Shown one piece after another: positions 63,881 through 64,000 of a stretch of 64,000 nt of DNA. Source of the stretch: JACOMY01 sp046233115 (GTDB taxonomy: Bacteria; Pseudomonadota; Alphaproteobacteria; Kiloniellales; JACOMY01). The position numbers were made by a program, and so were the translations under genes. The notes below the pieces were generated by a model. The model saw only the letters and a program-made list of their open reading frames with translations, had not been told where the DNA came from and ran no database searches. Position 1 is the first letter of the stretch; each line of letters begins with the position of its first letter. The stretch spans positions 216,638-280,637 of the forward strand of contig JBJXHM010000009.1 of NCBI GenBank assembly GCA_046233115.1, written 5' to 3'.

Positions 63881-64000
63881 GCTGCTGAAAAACCCAGTCG
63901 CGTTGAGAGGGTAGATGTGATTCCCTTTTGCAGTGGGAAGCAGGAAGGGAAGGCAGGATGCGGGGTCAAGACGACGGCAGCGAGGGTCTGTTTTCCTACG
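63881..64000 (+). mobile_element. Left end of an IS1182-type element, cut by the window
   Basis: GGCTGCTGAAAAACCC is a typical terminal inverted repeat start. An ATG at 63958 opens MRGQDDGSEGLFSY, the usual N-terminus of IS1182-group transposases. The rest lies outside the window. It stands directly behind serB. Confidence 0.65.

Overview
The window is high-GC chromosomal DNA of an alphaproteobacterium. Codon use, TctABC and Pot-type transporters, the FixL/FixJ-like pair and the intergenic palindrome style fit a member of the Rhodospirillales or a relative, but no marker gene fixes the genus. It carries a 24.6-kb genomic island plus three unusual RTX-type beta-roll protein genes.

Left chromosomal part (1-31373). 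Four overlapping minus-strand genes form a polyamine-type ABC importer (potDBCA; potA runs off the left edge). A DUF1194 von Willebrand-like secreted protein, a small membrane protein and rfbB follow. Next is a tripartite tricarboxylate transporter (tctCBA), divergent from a MarR regulator across two tandem palindromes. Then come an EmrAB-type efflux pair, a histidine kinase with two response regulators, a cytochrome b561/catalase-peroxidase pair and dps. From 18.7 to 31 kb the DNA is a patchwork: AraC, YHS, SDR and PIN remnants; two RTX-type genes (19399-21300 and 22537-24132); an SDR; a frameshifted retropepsin-like protease; an alpha/beta hydrolase with a damaged 5' end; an MscS channel; and a decayed IS1380 element.

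Genomic island (31374-55969). A 45-bp direct repeat, equal to the 3' part of tRNA-Met(CAT), bounds it. The right copy belongs to the intact tRNA. A P4-type tyrosine integrase sits at the left end. Paired GAGACTAA sites with identical 11-bp spacing lie just inside both ends. Cargo, left to right: AT-rich HAD and FGGY-kinase genes; a membrane protein; a chimeric IS5/IS481 transposase remnant and an IS1182-like remnant; WbqC; an unknown protein; AlpA; a 150-bp inverted-repeat region (candidate oriT); two DNA-transfer-type ATPases with a membrane protein and a replication-relaxation protein; a three-gene metallo-beta-lactamase / E2-E1-JAB / four-TM cassette; a CHC2 primase-like gene; DUF3768 and small genes; HTH and winged-helix genes followed by three palindromes spaced exactly 22 bp and an AT-rich stretch (candidate origin or operator array); and a caspase-FGE protein divergent from a Trypco1 gene and a truncated trypsin-like gene.

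The most interesting candidate system is 44863-48969. A ubiquitin-like conjugation/deconjugation machine (E2, E1 and JAB in one chain) is coupled to a metallo-beta-lactamase protein ending in a flexible tail with C-terminal Gly, and to a four-helix membrane protein. No separate ubiquitin-like protein or CD-NTase is visible. The caspase-FGE/Trypco1/trypsin group at 53088-55763 is a second probable conflict system.

Right chromosomal part (55925-64000): tRNA-Met, a 1015-residue RTX-type protein, ilvN/ilvI, miaA, divergent serB, and the start of an IS1182-type element at the window edge. All functions are inferred from reading the sequence; no database search was run.
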